DNA from: Dictyoglomus sp. NZ13-RE01
GTDB taxonomy: Bacteria > Dictyoglomota > Dictyoglomia > Dictyoglomales > Dictyoglomaceae
Direction of reading: 5' to 3'
Assembly (NCBI GenBank): GCA_002878375.1
Contig: NIRF01000001.1
Span: 1 to 64,000 of the forward strand
Length of the DNA: 64,000 nucleotides
The position numbers and the translations under genes are program-made. The notes under the pieces were generated by a model. That model ran no database searches. It had not been told where the DNA came from and worked only from the letters and a program-made list of their open reading frames with translations. Of the stretch, positions 27,687 to 35,587 are shown piece by piece (the first letter of the stretch is position 1; each line of letters starts with the position of its first letter).

Positions 27687-28790
27687 TTATATTTTACTTG
27701 TAGAAAGTAAATTGTAAATCCTCTCTTTTACTTCTATTTGCTCATACATGGAGAGATAAGCGAGAAGATATACTAACAATGATTCTGCTCCTTGATTTAA
27801 ATTTACTCCTTTAGGAGTTAAACCATCAAAACATCCACCAGTTTCTTCACAATAGACAGGTTTATTATGTCTGTTTTTTCCAAAAAACCAATCAAAGGAA
27901 GTCCAGGCTAAATCTAAATATTTTTTATTGGATGTAATATTGTAAGCAGTTAAAAATAATAGAGTCATATATCCAGCCTCTATAGGTTGATGGTCATATT
28001 CACTTTTAACCCCATTCTTATAATACCATCCTCTATTACCTATTGGATCTAAATATCCGTTTTTAATTAGTGTCTCTACTAAAAATTCTGTGCTCTCAAT
28101 GGCGGTATTTAAGAACTCGATTTTATTACTTAATTGATAAGCATAGAACATACCCATAGGTAAGATCGCATTTCCATATGTTAAATATTCCTCAAACCAT
28201 CTCCAATATCCATCCTTTGTTTTCTCAAACTGTTTATAAAGGCTATTTGCCAAGTCTATTGCTAACATTTTATACTCATTATTATTAGATTTGGTTAAGA
28301 AATGATAAATTCCAATAATAGAGTAAGCCTTTGCTCTTGGAGATTGTATTTTTGGAGCATTTATGATGGCTTTATCAAATATTTCCTTAGCTATCAAATC
28401 AATATTCATTTCTGAGAAATTACCAAAGACATATCCAGAAGCCCACACACATCTTCCCCAGCAATCTTCAGAAACTTTCTCATCTATAAATCTCCTTTCA
28501 TAATTCATAAAATTATTAAAAAATCCATCTTTCCTTTGAGCATGATAAATAAAACTTAGATATTTTATGAGCAGTTCTAAAATATTTTGGTCATTTGTTA
28601 ATTCATAATACTTTGCAGAGACTATTACAGCTCTTGCGTTATCATCAGTGGTATATCCCATATTTCTGTCAGGAATAGTATACTTGGCATGTTGCAGAAT
28701 GCCCGTATCATCTGTTAATCTGTAAAGATGTTTTAAAGAGAGGGGTGGATATCCTGGTATCTTAATCAATTCTATCACCTCCCCCTTCAT
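27687..28790 (-). CDS. (alpha/alpha)6-barrel carbohydrate-active protein paired with a glycosyltransferase
   Basis: 367 residues if started at ATG 28790, whose ATGA overlaps the glycosyltransferase stop. A strong GGGGGAGGTGA lies inside the frame and would suit a TTG start at 28769. The stretches RLTDDTGILQHA and MGYTTDDNARAVI are typical of a module that in other bacteria is fused to, or sits beside, glycosyltransferases. Repeated helical hairpins with aromatic/acidic pockets (EDCWGRCVWA, YDHQPIEAGYM) suggest a glycoside-processing or glycan-binding barrel. The exact activity is unknown. Confidence 0.75.
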   Translation of the reverse strand: MKGEVIELIKIPGYPPLSLKHLYRLTDDTGILQHAKYTIPDRNMGYTTDDNARAVIVSAKYYELTNDQNILELLIKYLSFIYHAQRKDGFFNNFMNYERRFIDEKVSEDCWGRCVWASGYVFGNFSEMNIDLIAKEIFDKAIINAPKIQSPRAKAYSIIGIYHFLTKSNNNEYKMLAIDLANSLYKQFEKTKDGYWRWFEEYLTYGNAILPMGMFYAYQLSNKIEFLNTAIESTEFLVETLIKNGYLDPIGNRGWYYKNGVKSEYDHQPIEAGYMTLLFLTAYNITSNKKYLDLAWTSFDWFFGKNRHNKPVYCEETGGCFDGLTPKGVNLNQGAESLLVYLLAYLSMYEQIEVKERIYNLLSTSKI

Positions 28791-29950
28791 GCTACTTGCA
28801 CTTTTCTTGAGTAAATTACCTCCTTAAAAACATTCACATATTGTTTTGCAATATTAGACCATTTCATTGTTTTTCCTAACTCATATGCATTTCTTTCTAT
28901 TTCATGTAAGAAGTTTTTGTCTCTAATTAATTTCTCCAAGGCTTCTGCAATAGATTTTGAATCTTTAAAATCTACTAATATTCCTCTATTAGCTGAAAGC
29001 ATATCTATTGCATAAAGGTAAGGAGTTGATATTATTGCTTTCCCAAAACCAATAGCGTAGGCTAATGTTCCACTGCAAATCTGCTCCCTATTGATATATG
29101 GCGTAATGTAAACGTCTGTTGCTATTAGGTATTCAATTAATTCTTCCTTTGTTAAATATTTATTTACAAATACCACATTTCTCTCTAAATTTAACTCTTC
29201 TACTATTTTTAGAAGTTTATTTCTATAATCTTCTCCATATAGCCTTTTTACTTTTGGATGTGTAGTACCAAGTATTAAGTAAAGTATTTCAGGATATTTA
29301 TCTTTAATGTCGCCTAATGCATATAAAGCATATTCAATTCCCTTTCCTGGATTTATTAATCCAAAGGTAGATAGAACAAATCTGTTTTCAATTCCTAATT
29401 TTCTTTTAATATCTTCTTTTGATAAATTATCATATTCTGGAACTCCATGGTGTATTAGGATGATATTATCTTTTGTTATCTTATAAGAATCCCTCAAGAT
29501 ATCTATTGCGGATTTACTTAAGACTATTACCTTTTCACTTTTCTCTACCAAAAATCTTGTTATTTCCTTTTTAAGCTCGTCAGGATTTGTTAGAACAGTA
29601 TGTAGAGTTGTAATTATGGGCTTTCTTAATGCATTTACAAAATATTCTATATATGAGCCACTTTCTCCTCCAAATAGCCCGAACTCGTGCTGAATGTTTA
29701 CTACTTCAATATCACTTTCATTAATAAACTCTGCTGATTCCATATAAGTTTCAATATCAGAATCTTTAATTTTAAAAACTACTTTATTATTGAAATTATA
29801 AGTTCTATCCTTTTCTTCTATAGCTATAATATTGGTTTCGACATTATTATGGGTTTTATCTATTGCATTCACTAAATCATAAGTAAATGTGGCAATACCG
29901 CACTCTTGAGGAGGGTATGTACTTAAAAATGCAATTTTTAATTTTTTCAT
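28787..29950 (-). CDS. GT4-type glycosyltransferase, probably mannosyl
   Basis: 387 residues. GT-B fold: N-terminal FLSTYPPQECGIATFTYDL, a hinge with VNIQHEFGLFGG, and the C-terminal nucleotide-sugar domain with STFGLINPGKGIEYAL and a TPYINREQICSGTLAYA E(x7)E-like region. The start at 29950 follows AAAGGAGGTGATACA; a longer frame to 29995 overlaps the upstream gene and has no ribosome site. The upstream pyrophosphorylase suggests GDP-mannose as donor; the acceptor is unknown. Confidence 0.85.
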   Translation of the reverse strand: MKKLKIAFLSTYPPQECGIATFTYDLVNAIDKTHNNVETNIIAIEEKDRTYNFNNKVVFKIKDSDIETYMESAEFINESDIEVVNIQHEFGLFGGESGSYIEYFVNALRKPIITTLHTVLTNPDELKKEITRFLVEKSEKVIVLSKSAIDILRDSYKITKDNIILIHHGVPEYDNLSKEDIKRKLGIENRFVLSTFGLINPGKGIEYALYALGDIKDKYPEILYLILGTTHPKVKRLYGEDYRNKLLKIVEELNLERNVVFVNKYLTKEELIEYLIATDVYITPYINREQICSGTLAYAIGFGKAIISTPYLYAIDMLSANRGILVDFKDSKSIAEALEKLIRDKNFLHEIERNAYELGKTMKWSNIAKQYVNVFKEVIYSRKVQVA

Positions 29951-29963
29951 TGTATCACCTCCT

Positions 29964-30983
29964 TTATGCAACAGCATTAGATATAATTTTTTCATTATCA
30001 GATATGGTGCGATGACTTGCTATAACAGAATTCTCAACATATGCATTTTCTCCTATCTTTGCATTATCCCAAATAATACTTTCTTTTATTTTGGCATTTT
30101 TCTCTATGATTACATTATTACCTATCACACTCATAGGATGTATTTCAGAATTTTTATCTATAACTGTATTGTCGCCAATTATGACTGGACCCTCAATTTT
30201 TGCTTTTGGATGTACTTCTGTGTTTTCGCCCATTACAATCTTATTAGTTGTAATCATTTTGCTTGTTGGCAGTTTTATTTTTCCTAAAAGCATGTCTTTA
30301 TTTGCCTTTAGATACTTATGTAAATTACCAATATCAAGCCAGTAACCATCAAACTCAAAACCATATATTGGTATATTCTCCTTTAAAAGAACAGGATATA
30401 TCTCTTTTTCTAAGGATACTTCTCTCCCTTTTGGTATGTAATTTAAAATTTCTTTCTCAAAAACATATATTCCAGCATTTATTAGGTTTGAAGGTGCTTC
30501 TTCCTTTTTTGGTTTTTCGATAAAGCTCTTAATTTGGCTTGATTCGTCAAGTAATACAACTCCATACTGAGAGGGATCTTCAACCCTCGTGAGTGCTATA
30601 GTTACAAGTCCCTTCTTTGCTTTGTGATAATTAATAAGATCTTCTAAATCTATATCTGTTAATATGTCACCATTAAAGATTATTATTTGATCATCAATTA
30701 AATCTTCTGCATTTTTAATAGCCCCACCTGTACCTAAGGGCGTGTTTTCCTCAACATAATAAATTTTTACTCCAAAATTCTTCCCATCATCAAAATACTT
30801 TTTTATCTCTTCTCCTTTATACCCTAAACTCAATATTATCTCATTTATTCCATAACTTTTTAAATATTCTATAAGATGATGCAAGAATGGCTTATTAACA
30901 ATAGGGACCATAGGTTTTGGAAGTACTTTTGTTAAAGGTAAAAGTCTCATTCCTTTTCCACCAGCCAAAATTAGTGCTTTCAT
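29964..30983 (-). CDS. NDP-sugar pyrophosphorylase, mannose-1-phosphate guanylyltransferase-like
   Basis: 339 residues. The nucleotidyltransferase domain (1-230) has the signature LAGGKGMRLLPLT, KVLPKPMVPIVNKP, GTGGAI, a metal-binding FNGDILTDID, the FIEKPKKE stretch, NAGIYVFE and YWLDIGN. The C-terminal part (about 245-335) is a left-handed beta helix with hexapeptide repeats (IGDNTVIDKNSEI, IGNNVIIEKNAKI). This layout fits GDP-mannose pyrophosphorylases best, though a glucose-1-phosphate enzyme cannot be excluded. First gene of the minus-strand sugar operon, with a consensus-like promoter about 100 bases upstream. Confidence 0.85.
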   Translation of the reverse strand: MKALILAGGKGMRLLPLTKVLPKPMVPIVNKPFLHHLIEYLKSYGINEIILSLGYKGEEIKKYFDDGKNFGVKIYYVEENTPLGTGGAIKNAEDLIDDQIIIFNGDILTDIDLEDLINYHKAKKGLVTIALTRVEDPSQYGVVLLDESSQIKSFIEKPKKEEAPSNLINAGIYVFEKEILNYIPKGREVSLEKEIYPVLLKENIPIYGFEFDGYWLDIGNLHKYLKANKDMLLGKIKLPTSKMITTNKIVMGENTEVHPKAKIEGPVIIGDNTVIDKNSEIHPMSVIGNNVIIEKNAKIKESIIWDNAKIGENAYVENSVIASHRTISDNEKIISNAVA

Positions 30984-31072
30984 TAAGAACCACCTCCTTT
31001 GCTTTTTGGATTAGTACATTGAATTGAAGAATTAAATTGATGAAATTGGTTGATATATATATTCTATTTATT

Positions 31073-31102
31073 TATATACAATATAGAAACAAGTTTTGTC
31101 AA
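31073..31102 (-). promoter_or_regulatory. Promoter of the mannose/glycosyltransferase operon
   Basis: On the minus strand: TTGACA (31102-31097), 18-base spacer, TATATA (31078-31073). The leader to the ATG at 30983 is about 85 bases and shows no obvious stable hairpin. Confidence 0.7.
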
Positions 31103-31115
31103 GTTGCACAAGCCA

Positions 31116-31144
31116 TTGTAATAATTGAAATTTTGTTGTAAAAT
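31116..31144 (+). promoter_or_regulatory. Promoter of the lipoprotein-glucokinase-pgsA operon
   Basis: TTGTAA (31116-31121), 17-base spacer, TAAAAT (31139-31144). It diverges from the promoter at 31073-31102. GGGAGGTG precedes the ATG at 31177. Confidence 0.55.
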
Positions 31145-31176
31145 GAAACTAAGAGAATGGGAGGTGTTATATAGTA

Positions 31177-31764
31177 ATGAGAAAAATTTTTTTGTTTTTT
31201 ATATTAATATTTCTTTTTATAATAGCTGGGTGTGTAAAACCTTTGTCAATAACTCCTTCTTATATTAGCAAGGAAGGTATTGATATAAAAGTATCCATCC
31301 TTGATTCCTATGATTGGAGATTGCTTGCAAAAGATATATTAGTATTAAACTTGGAAATTTTTAATGGTAGAAATGAACCTATATGGGTATTTCCATTAAG
31401 TAAGTCAGTAATAATTGATTCAAAAAATAGACAATATTTTCCTGTAAGAGAATTCCAGTATGTTAAAACGGATACAAAACCAAAAGTTTCTTTTGAAATT
31501 ACCTTTTCCACTCAGGAACCTCCGCAAGGTAAACTATCAATTTCCTTAGGAGATGAAAAAAAAGATGAAGAAATTCTTAAATTAATCAACAAATATGAGG
31601 TTTTGAAATTCAAAGATGGAAAAATACTTGAAGGTGCTTCAGTTAGTGGTATAATTATATTCTATATGCCAAATTATATCTCATCTGCAAAATATATAAT
31701 TCCTGAGGTTTATTTAGAAAAATCAAATAGGTATGTGGATTTTGAATTTATATTTGAGAGGTAA
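31177..31764 (+). CDS. Putative lipoprotein of unknown function
   Basis: 195 residues. A hydrophobic signal (5-17) ends in the lipobox IAGC, so Cys19 is the predicted lipidated residue and the protein should sit on the outer face of the membrane. The rest is beta-rich (LVLNLEIFNGRNEPIWVFP, GASVSGIIIFYMP), similar in flavour to DUF4352-type immunoglobulin-like lipoproteins, but I cannot assign a family with certainty. First gene of an operon with the ROK kinase 11 bases downstream. Confidence 0.75.
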   Translation: MRKIFLFFILIFLFIIAGCVKPLSITPSYISKEGIDIKVSILDSYDWRLLAKDILVLNLEIFNGRNEPIWVFPLSKSVIIDSKNRQYFPVREFQYVKTDTKPKVSFEITFSTQEPPQGKLSISLGDEKKDEEILKLINKYEVLKFKDGKILEGASVSGIIIFYMPNYISSAKYIIPEVYLEKSNRYVDFEFIFER

Positions 31765-31775
31765 GGAGGTTGAAA

Positions 31776-32738
31776 ATGCCTAAGGCGATTGGTGTTGATC
31801 TTGGAGGAACTAAAATAAACGTTCTGTTAGTAGATGAGAAGGGAAATATATTGGCAAGAGATAAAAGACCTACAGAACCTGAAAAGGGGAAAGATCAGGT
31901 TTTAAATAAGATTAAAGACATGGTTTTGAATGTTTTAAAAAGTGCAGACTTAAGTATAAATGATATAGAGGGTATAGGGCTTGGCTTTCCAGGTATTATT
32001 GATAGGGAAAGAGTAGTTACTATGTATGCTCCTAATTTAGGGGATGATTGGAAGGAAGAAGTTCCGGTTGGTGAAATATTATCTGAGTTTTTTGATGTAC
32101 CTATTGAATTGGAGAATGATGTAAACTTGATTGCATGGGCGGAGTGGTTGGTAGGTGCTGGAAGAGGAACAAGAACTATGATTACAGTAGCAATTGGCAC
32201 AGGAATTGGATCAGGAATTATTTTAGATGGTAAAATTTGGAGAGGGGCTCATGGTATAGCTGGAGAATTTGGTCATACTACTGTTCTTCCTGATGGTCCT
32301 CTTTGTGGATGTGGCAATAGAGGATGTATTGAGGCAATTGCTTCAGGTGTAGGAATAGAAAATTATGCAAGAAGCATTCTTAAAGAACATCCAGAAAGTA
32401 TAATATGGAAATTGTGTGATAATGATTTAAATAAAGTCACAGTAAGACTGATTTATCAGGCAGCTGAGGCTGGAGATACTTTAGCACGTCATATTTTTGA
32501 TCATGCAGGTTACTATTTGGGGATTGCCTTGGCAAATTATGTTCATATTGTAGATCCTGAGAGGATTGTTATTGGTGGAGGAGTAGCTAATGTTAGAGAG
32601 TATATTGGTAGACCTATGAGAGAGGAATTTTATAAGAGAGCCTTAAAATATATTAGAGATAAGGTCAGTTTTGCTTGGGCTGAATTAGGAGATGATGCAG
32701 GAGGAATAGGGGCAGGCTTAATGCTTCTTTACAAGTAA
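31776..32738 (+). CDS. glk: ROK-family glucokinase
   Basis: 320 residues from ATG 31776, chosen because AAGGAGG sits 6-12 bases upstream (a TTG at 31770 is inside that spacing). Phosphate-binding DLGGTKINVLLVD (8-20), AIGTGIGSGIILDG, the EFGHTTV histidine and the ROK zinc motif CGCGNRGCIEAIASG are present. No N-terminal helix-turn-helix, so it is a sugar kinase rather than a ROK repressor. It likely makes glucose-6-phosphate from free glucose; substrate range is an inference. Confidence 0.9.
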   Translation: MPKAIGVDLGGTKINVLLVDEKGNILARDKRPTEPEKGKDQVLNKIKDMVLNVLKSADLSINDIEGIGLGFPGIIDRERVVTMYAPNLGDDWKEEVPVGEILSEFFDVPIELENDVNLIAWAEWLVGAGRGTRTMITVAIGTGIGSGIILDGKIWRGAHGIAGEFGHTTVLPDGPLCGCGNRGCIEAIASGVGIENYARSILKEHPESIIWKLCDNDLNKVTVRLIYQAAEAGDTLARHIFDHAGYYLGIALANYVHIVDPERIVIGGGVANVREYIGRPMREEFYKRALKYIRDKVSFAWAELGDDAGGIGAGLMLLYK

Positions 32739-32749
32739 ATAATATAACT

Positions 32750-33259
32750 ATGACAGTTCCTAATATTATAACTTTAATTAGATTTTTGATAATTCCCTTT
32801 TATACTTATTATTTAATAAGGGGGTATTTTTTATACTCCCTTATCCTTTTTATTATTTCAGCATTAAGTGATATCTTAGATGGTTATTTGGCTCGAAAAC
32901 TTAATCAGACCAGTGAACTTGGTAAGATTTTGGATCCTCTTTCCGATAAGCTAATAATCTTAATAAGTTTGATTTATTTCGGATCTATACGTTACTTTTC
33001 CCTTATAGGAGTAATTGTTTTTATTCTGAAAGAGCTAATTATGTTAGTTGTGGGCTTAGTATTTTTAATTAAAAAGGTTGAAATTATTTCATCACGTATT
33101 TTTGGAAAGTTGGCTACAGTCTTCACATCTATATCAGTTATAATGGGACTGTTAAGGATATCCTTCGCAAATATTGTTTTTCTTATTGGGCTTTTATTCT
33201 CTTTATTAGCTGGATTGGATTATCTCTTCATTTACCTAAAAAAGCTTAGAGTTTTTTGA
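32750..33259 (+). CDS. pgsA: CDP-alcohol phosphatidyltransferase (phosphatidylglycerophosphate synthase)
   Basis: 169 residues, four to five membrane helices. The catalytic CDP-OH-P motif D-G-x2-A-R-x8-G-x3-D-x3-D is complete: SDILDGYLARK through GKILDPLSDK. The size and MTVPNIITLIRFLIIP start fit PgsA, which makes the precursor of phosphatidylglycerol. It ends overlapping the oppositely oriented FHA gene by 14 bases, with no terminator in between. Confidence 0.9.
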   Translation: MTVPNIITLIRFLIIPFYTYYLIRGYFLYSLILFIISALSDILDGYLARKLNQTSELGKILDPLSDKLIILISLIYFGSIRYFSLIGVIVFILKELIMLVVGLVFLIKKVEIISSRIFGKLATVFTSISVIMGLLRISFANIVFLIGLLFSLLAGLDYLFIYLKKLRVF

Positions 33260-33713
33260 AAACACAAACGATATCACCAAATTGTAAAATATCGTTATCA
33301 TTAAGTAGTTCTTTTTTTACCTTAATGCCATTGACAAAAGTTCCATTAGCACTATCAAGATCTTCTATAAAATAATTTTCACCCTCTCTAATTATTTGAG
33401 CATGAAATCTTGAAACAGTAGGATGAAATAGAACTATATCATTTTCTTCATCTCTTCCAATCTTTGTAATTTCTTTTTGAATTTTAAAATCCTTTCCTCT
33501 CTCTAAACCATGCTTAATGATTAAATATGCCCAATATATAGGTGCCACTGCAGATTCCAACATAATTGTGTCCGATTTGAACTCTTTTAATTCTTTAAAT
33601 ACTTCTGGCTCTTGAGATGTTTTCTTGGTTTTTTGAAGATTAATAATGTTTAATCTAATTAGAATGTCTAAGATAACTACTAAAATTAAAATTCCAATTA
33701 ATAAATTTAACAT
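33246..33713 (-). CDS. Membrane-anchored FHA-domain protein
   Basis: 155 residues: membrane helix (about 3-22), a linker, and a C-terminal FHA domain (about 80-155) with IGRDEENDIVL, SRFHAQI and the DLDSANGTFVNG motif, the residues that bind phosphothreonine. It resembles FhaB/FipA-type proteins involved in cell-envelope regulation by Ser/Thr kinases, but no kinase is in the window. It has its own promoter overlapping the end of the phosphodiester glycosidase gene, and GGGGAGGAG as ribosome site. Confidence 0.88.
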   Translation of the reverse strand: MLNLLIGILILVVILDILIRLNIINLQKTKKTSQEPEVFKELKEFKSDTIMLESAVAPIYWAYLIIKHGLERGKDFKIQKEITKIGRDEENDIVLFHPTVSRFHAQIIREGENYFIEDLDSANGTFVNGIKVKKELLNDNDILQFGDIVCVFKKL

Positions 33714-33742
33714 ATCTTCTCCTCCCCAAGAAATTTTCTTAT

Positions 33743-33770
33743 ATTATATATGAAAATTCTTAAAAGTCAA
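33743..33770 (-). promoter_or_regulatory. Promoter of the FHA gene
   Basis: On the minus strand: TTGACT (33770-33765), 16-base spacer, TATAAT (33748-33743). The -35 box overlaps the stop codon of the upstream gene, so the FHA gene can be expressed separately from the MoxR operon. Confidence 0.65.
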
Positions 33771-35587
33771 TAAATTTTTAAATCATCAAGAAAAATATTA
33801 CCTTCTATTCCACTGTTATTTAGAAAAACTAAATATATAGATTGTAATTTTAGAGGATATTTGGGTGGAAGATTCCATGAAGAGATTAGAGGTTTAATCT
33901 CTCCTAAGTCTTTCTCAATAGTTCTCCATTCATTGGTCCAATCGATCCCTTTAAAAGATGTAATATCAAGTACATATGGCTTTCCATTGCTATCATAAAA
34001 TAAAGCTCTCAACCATCCTCTTTTTCCATCCCCATATACTTTTAGAGATAATTTTGTCATTTTTTCTACGATAACAGTGTTAATTTCAAAGTATAAAAAG
34101 GAATCTCCAGGAAGAGTTCTATATTTTAAAGAGAGAAAATTTTTCCCTTCATATCCATTTTGAGTTGTTATAGAGTAAGTAGTAAACATTTCGTCTATGT
34201 TTTTACCTGTAATTCTCCAATTTTTATCTAATTCAAAATCTTCTGAGAAAGTATTAGTATATACTGTTATATTTTTCTTAGCGGAAAGATTACCAATATT
34301 TATTGTCAATTCTGAACTCCCATAATCAAGCCCTGTTATTTCCATGGTTTGGGGGTTAAAATCAATTATGGGATTTGAGATACTCCAAGTAAAAGAAGAA
34401 ATATCCAATTTATGGAAATTACTATCTTGAAGGATTAATTTAATCTTTTTCTTCTCATCTTTTTGTATGTAGAGATCCTCATCAGGAAGTATAAATAAAT
34501 ATTTTGGTTCTGTTGTTTCTGTAATATTTTTTATTAAAAGTGCAGTAGAAATTTCTCGATCTGAGTTTATTAAAGGTTCTTTCCATAGTACCATGTTACT
34601 TGAACTTCCACCATCTAAATTTAGTGCATTCTCAACATCTAAAGTTTTTAATAATTCTATAGCCTCCTTTAGAGTCATTCCTGGCGATGTAGTCGTTCTT
34701 CCCTCGATAAATAAAATTATTATCTTATCCTCCTTTGTTGCAATAATTGTCCTTGGATGTCTACCATTAATTATATTTTGATCGAAGGGAATTTCATTTG
34801 TCTTTCCTAAAACAATTTCCCTATTTTTTATCAAAATAGGACCCCCACAAATCGCTTCTTTAATTGGAATTGTAGGTTTAGATTCTACAATAATTTCTAT
34901 ATCTTTTCCGATTTCGAAGAGGGGTAGGTATTTTAAGGCAGTACCTCCAAGAGATATAACACATCCATTATCTGGAATATTAGAGCTTAGTACACCATAT
35001 TCTATATTTACAACTTTACCTTTTATATTTCCATGAAAGGGGAGGATATTGTCTAACTCTATAATTATATTTACTCCTGCAAAGGCATTGTTTTGTATAA
35101 GAGTCTGTTTTGCAAACTTTTTTGTATATAATACTGCCTGATTTCCTCCTCTTGGTGAATTTAGATTGTCAATCTTAAAAATATTATTGTTTACTTTAAC
35201 TTTGATGGTAGTTTCAAATATATCTATAACTGCACGTCCATCATAAGTTATGGCAAAGACTCCTCTCTTGATTGGTAAATGAATTAGCTCTCCATTACTA
35301 ACTACAAGTCCTATAGGTTCTCCTGAATCCAAACTAAAAAAGTTCGCATTAATTGCTAAATCCGCATTGTATCTTTTTGCAATGGAACTAAGTTTTTCTT
35401 TTCCTAAGATTTGATCTTGTCCCAATGCAGTGAAAATTTCTATATTTGGGTTTGGAAACTGAATTACAGTAATATGGAAATTTTCTTCGGACTTCTGATA
35501 GTAAGCATTAGGAGCATAAAATATTTGTGAAAAAGAAGTTGATAGAAGTATACATAAAATAATCAAAAAAGAGAGTTTTTTATTCAT
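33767..35587 (-). CDS. Secreted phosphodiester glycosidase (NAGPA-like) with C-terminal beta domains
   Basis: 606 residues from ATG 35587, chosen because the signal peptide (MNKKLSFLIILCILLSTSFS) begins there and the ATGA overlaps the upstream stop. The central domain (about 40-360) carries NAGPA/DUF2233 motifs: AINANFFSLDSGEPIG, RTIIATKEDKIIILFIEGRT, and LNLDGGSSSNMV. Known members remove sugar-phosphodiester caps. An Ig/BIG2-like part and a jelly-roll-like carbohydrate-binding part (NWRITGK.. to the end, IFLDDLKIY) follow. The likely target is an extracellular phospho-glycan, but this is inferred. Confidence 0.8.
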   Translation of the reverse strand: MNKKLSFLIILCILLSTSFSQIFYAPNAYYQKSEENFHITVIQFPNPNIEIFTALGQDQILGKEKLSSIAKRYNADLAINANFFSLDSGEPIGLVVSNGELIHLPIKRGVFAITYDGRAVIDIFETTIKVKVNNNIFKIDNLNSPRGGNQAVLYTKKFAKQTLIQNNAFAGVNIIIELDNILPFHGNIKGKVVNIEYGVLSSNIPDNGCVISLGGTALKYLPLFEIGKDIEIIVESKPTIPIKEAICGGPILIKNREIVLGKTNEIPFDQNIINGRHPRTIIATKEDKIIILFIEGRTTTSPGMTLKEAIELLKTLDVENALNLDGGSSSNMVLWKEPLINSDREISTALLIKNITETTEPKYLFILPDEDLYIQKDEKKKIKLILQDSNFHKLDISSFTWSISNPIIDFNPQTMEITGLDYGSSELTINIGNLSAKKNITVYTNTFSEDFELDKNWRITGKNIDEMFTTYSITTQNGYEGKNFLSLKYRTLPGDSFLYFEINTVIVEKMTKLSLKVYGDGKRGWLRALFYDSNGKPYVLDITSFKGIDWTNEWRTIEKDLGEIKPLISSWNLPPKYPLKLQSIYLVFLNNSGIEGNIFLDDLKIY

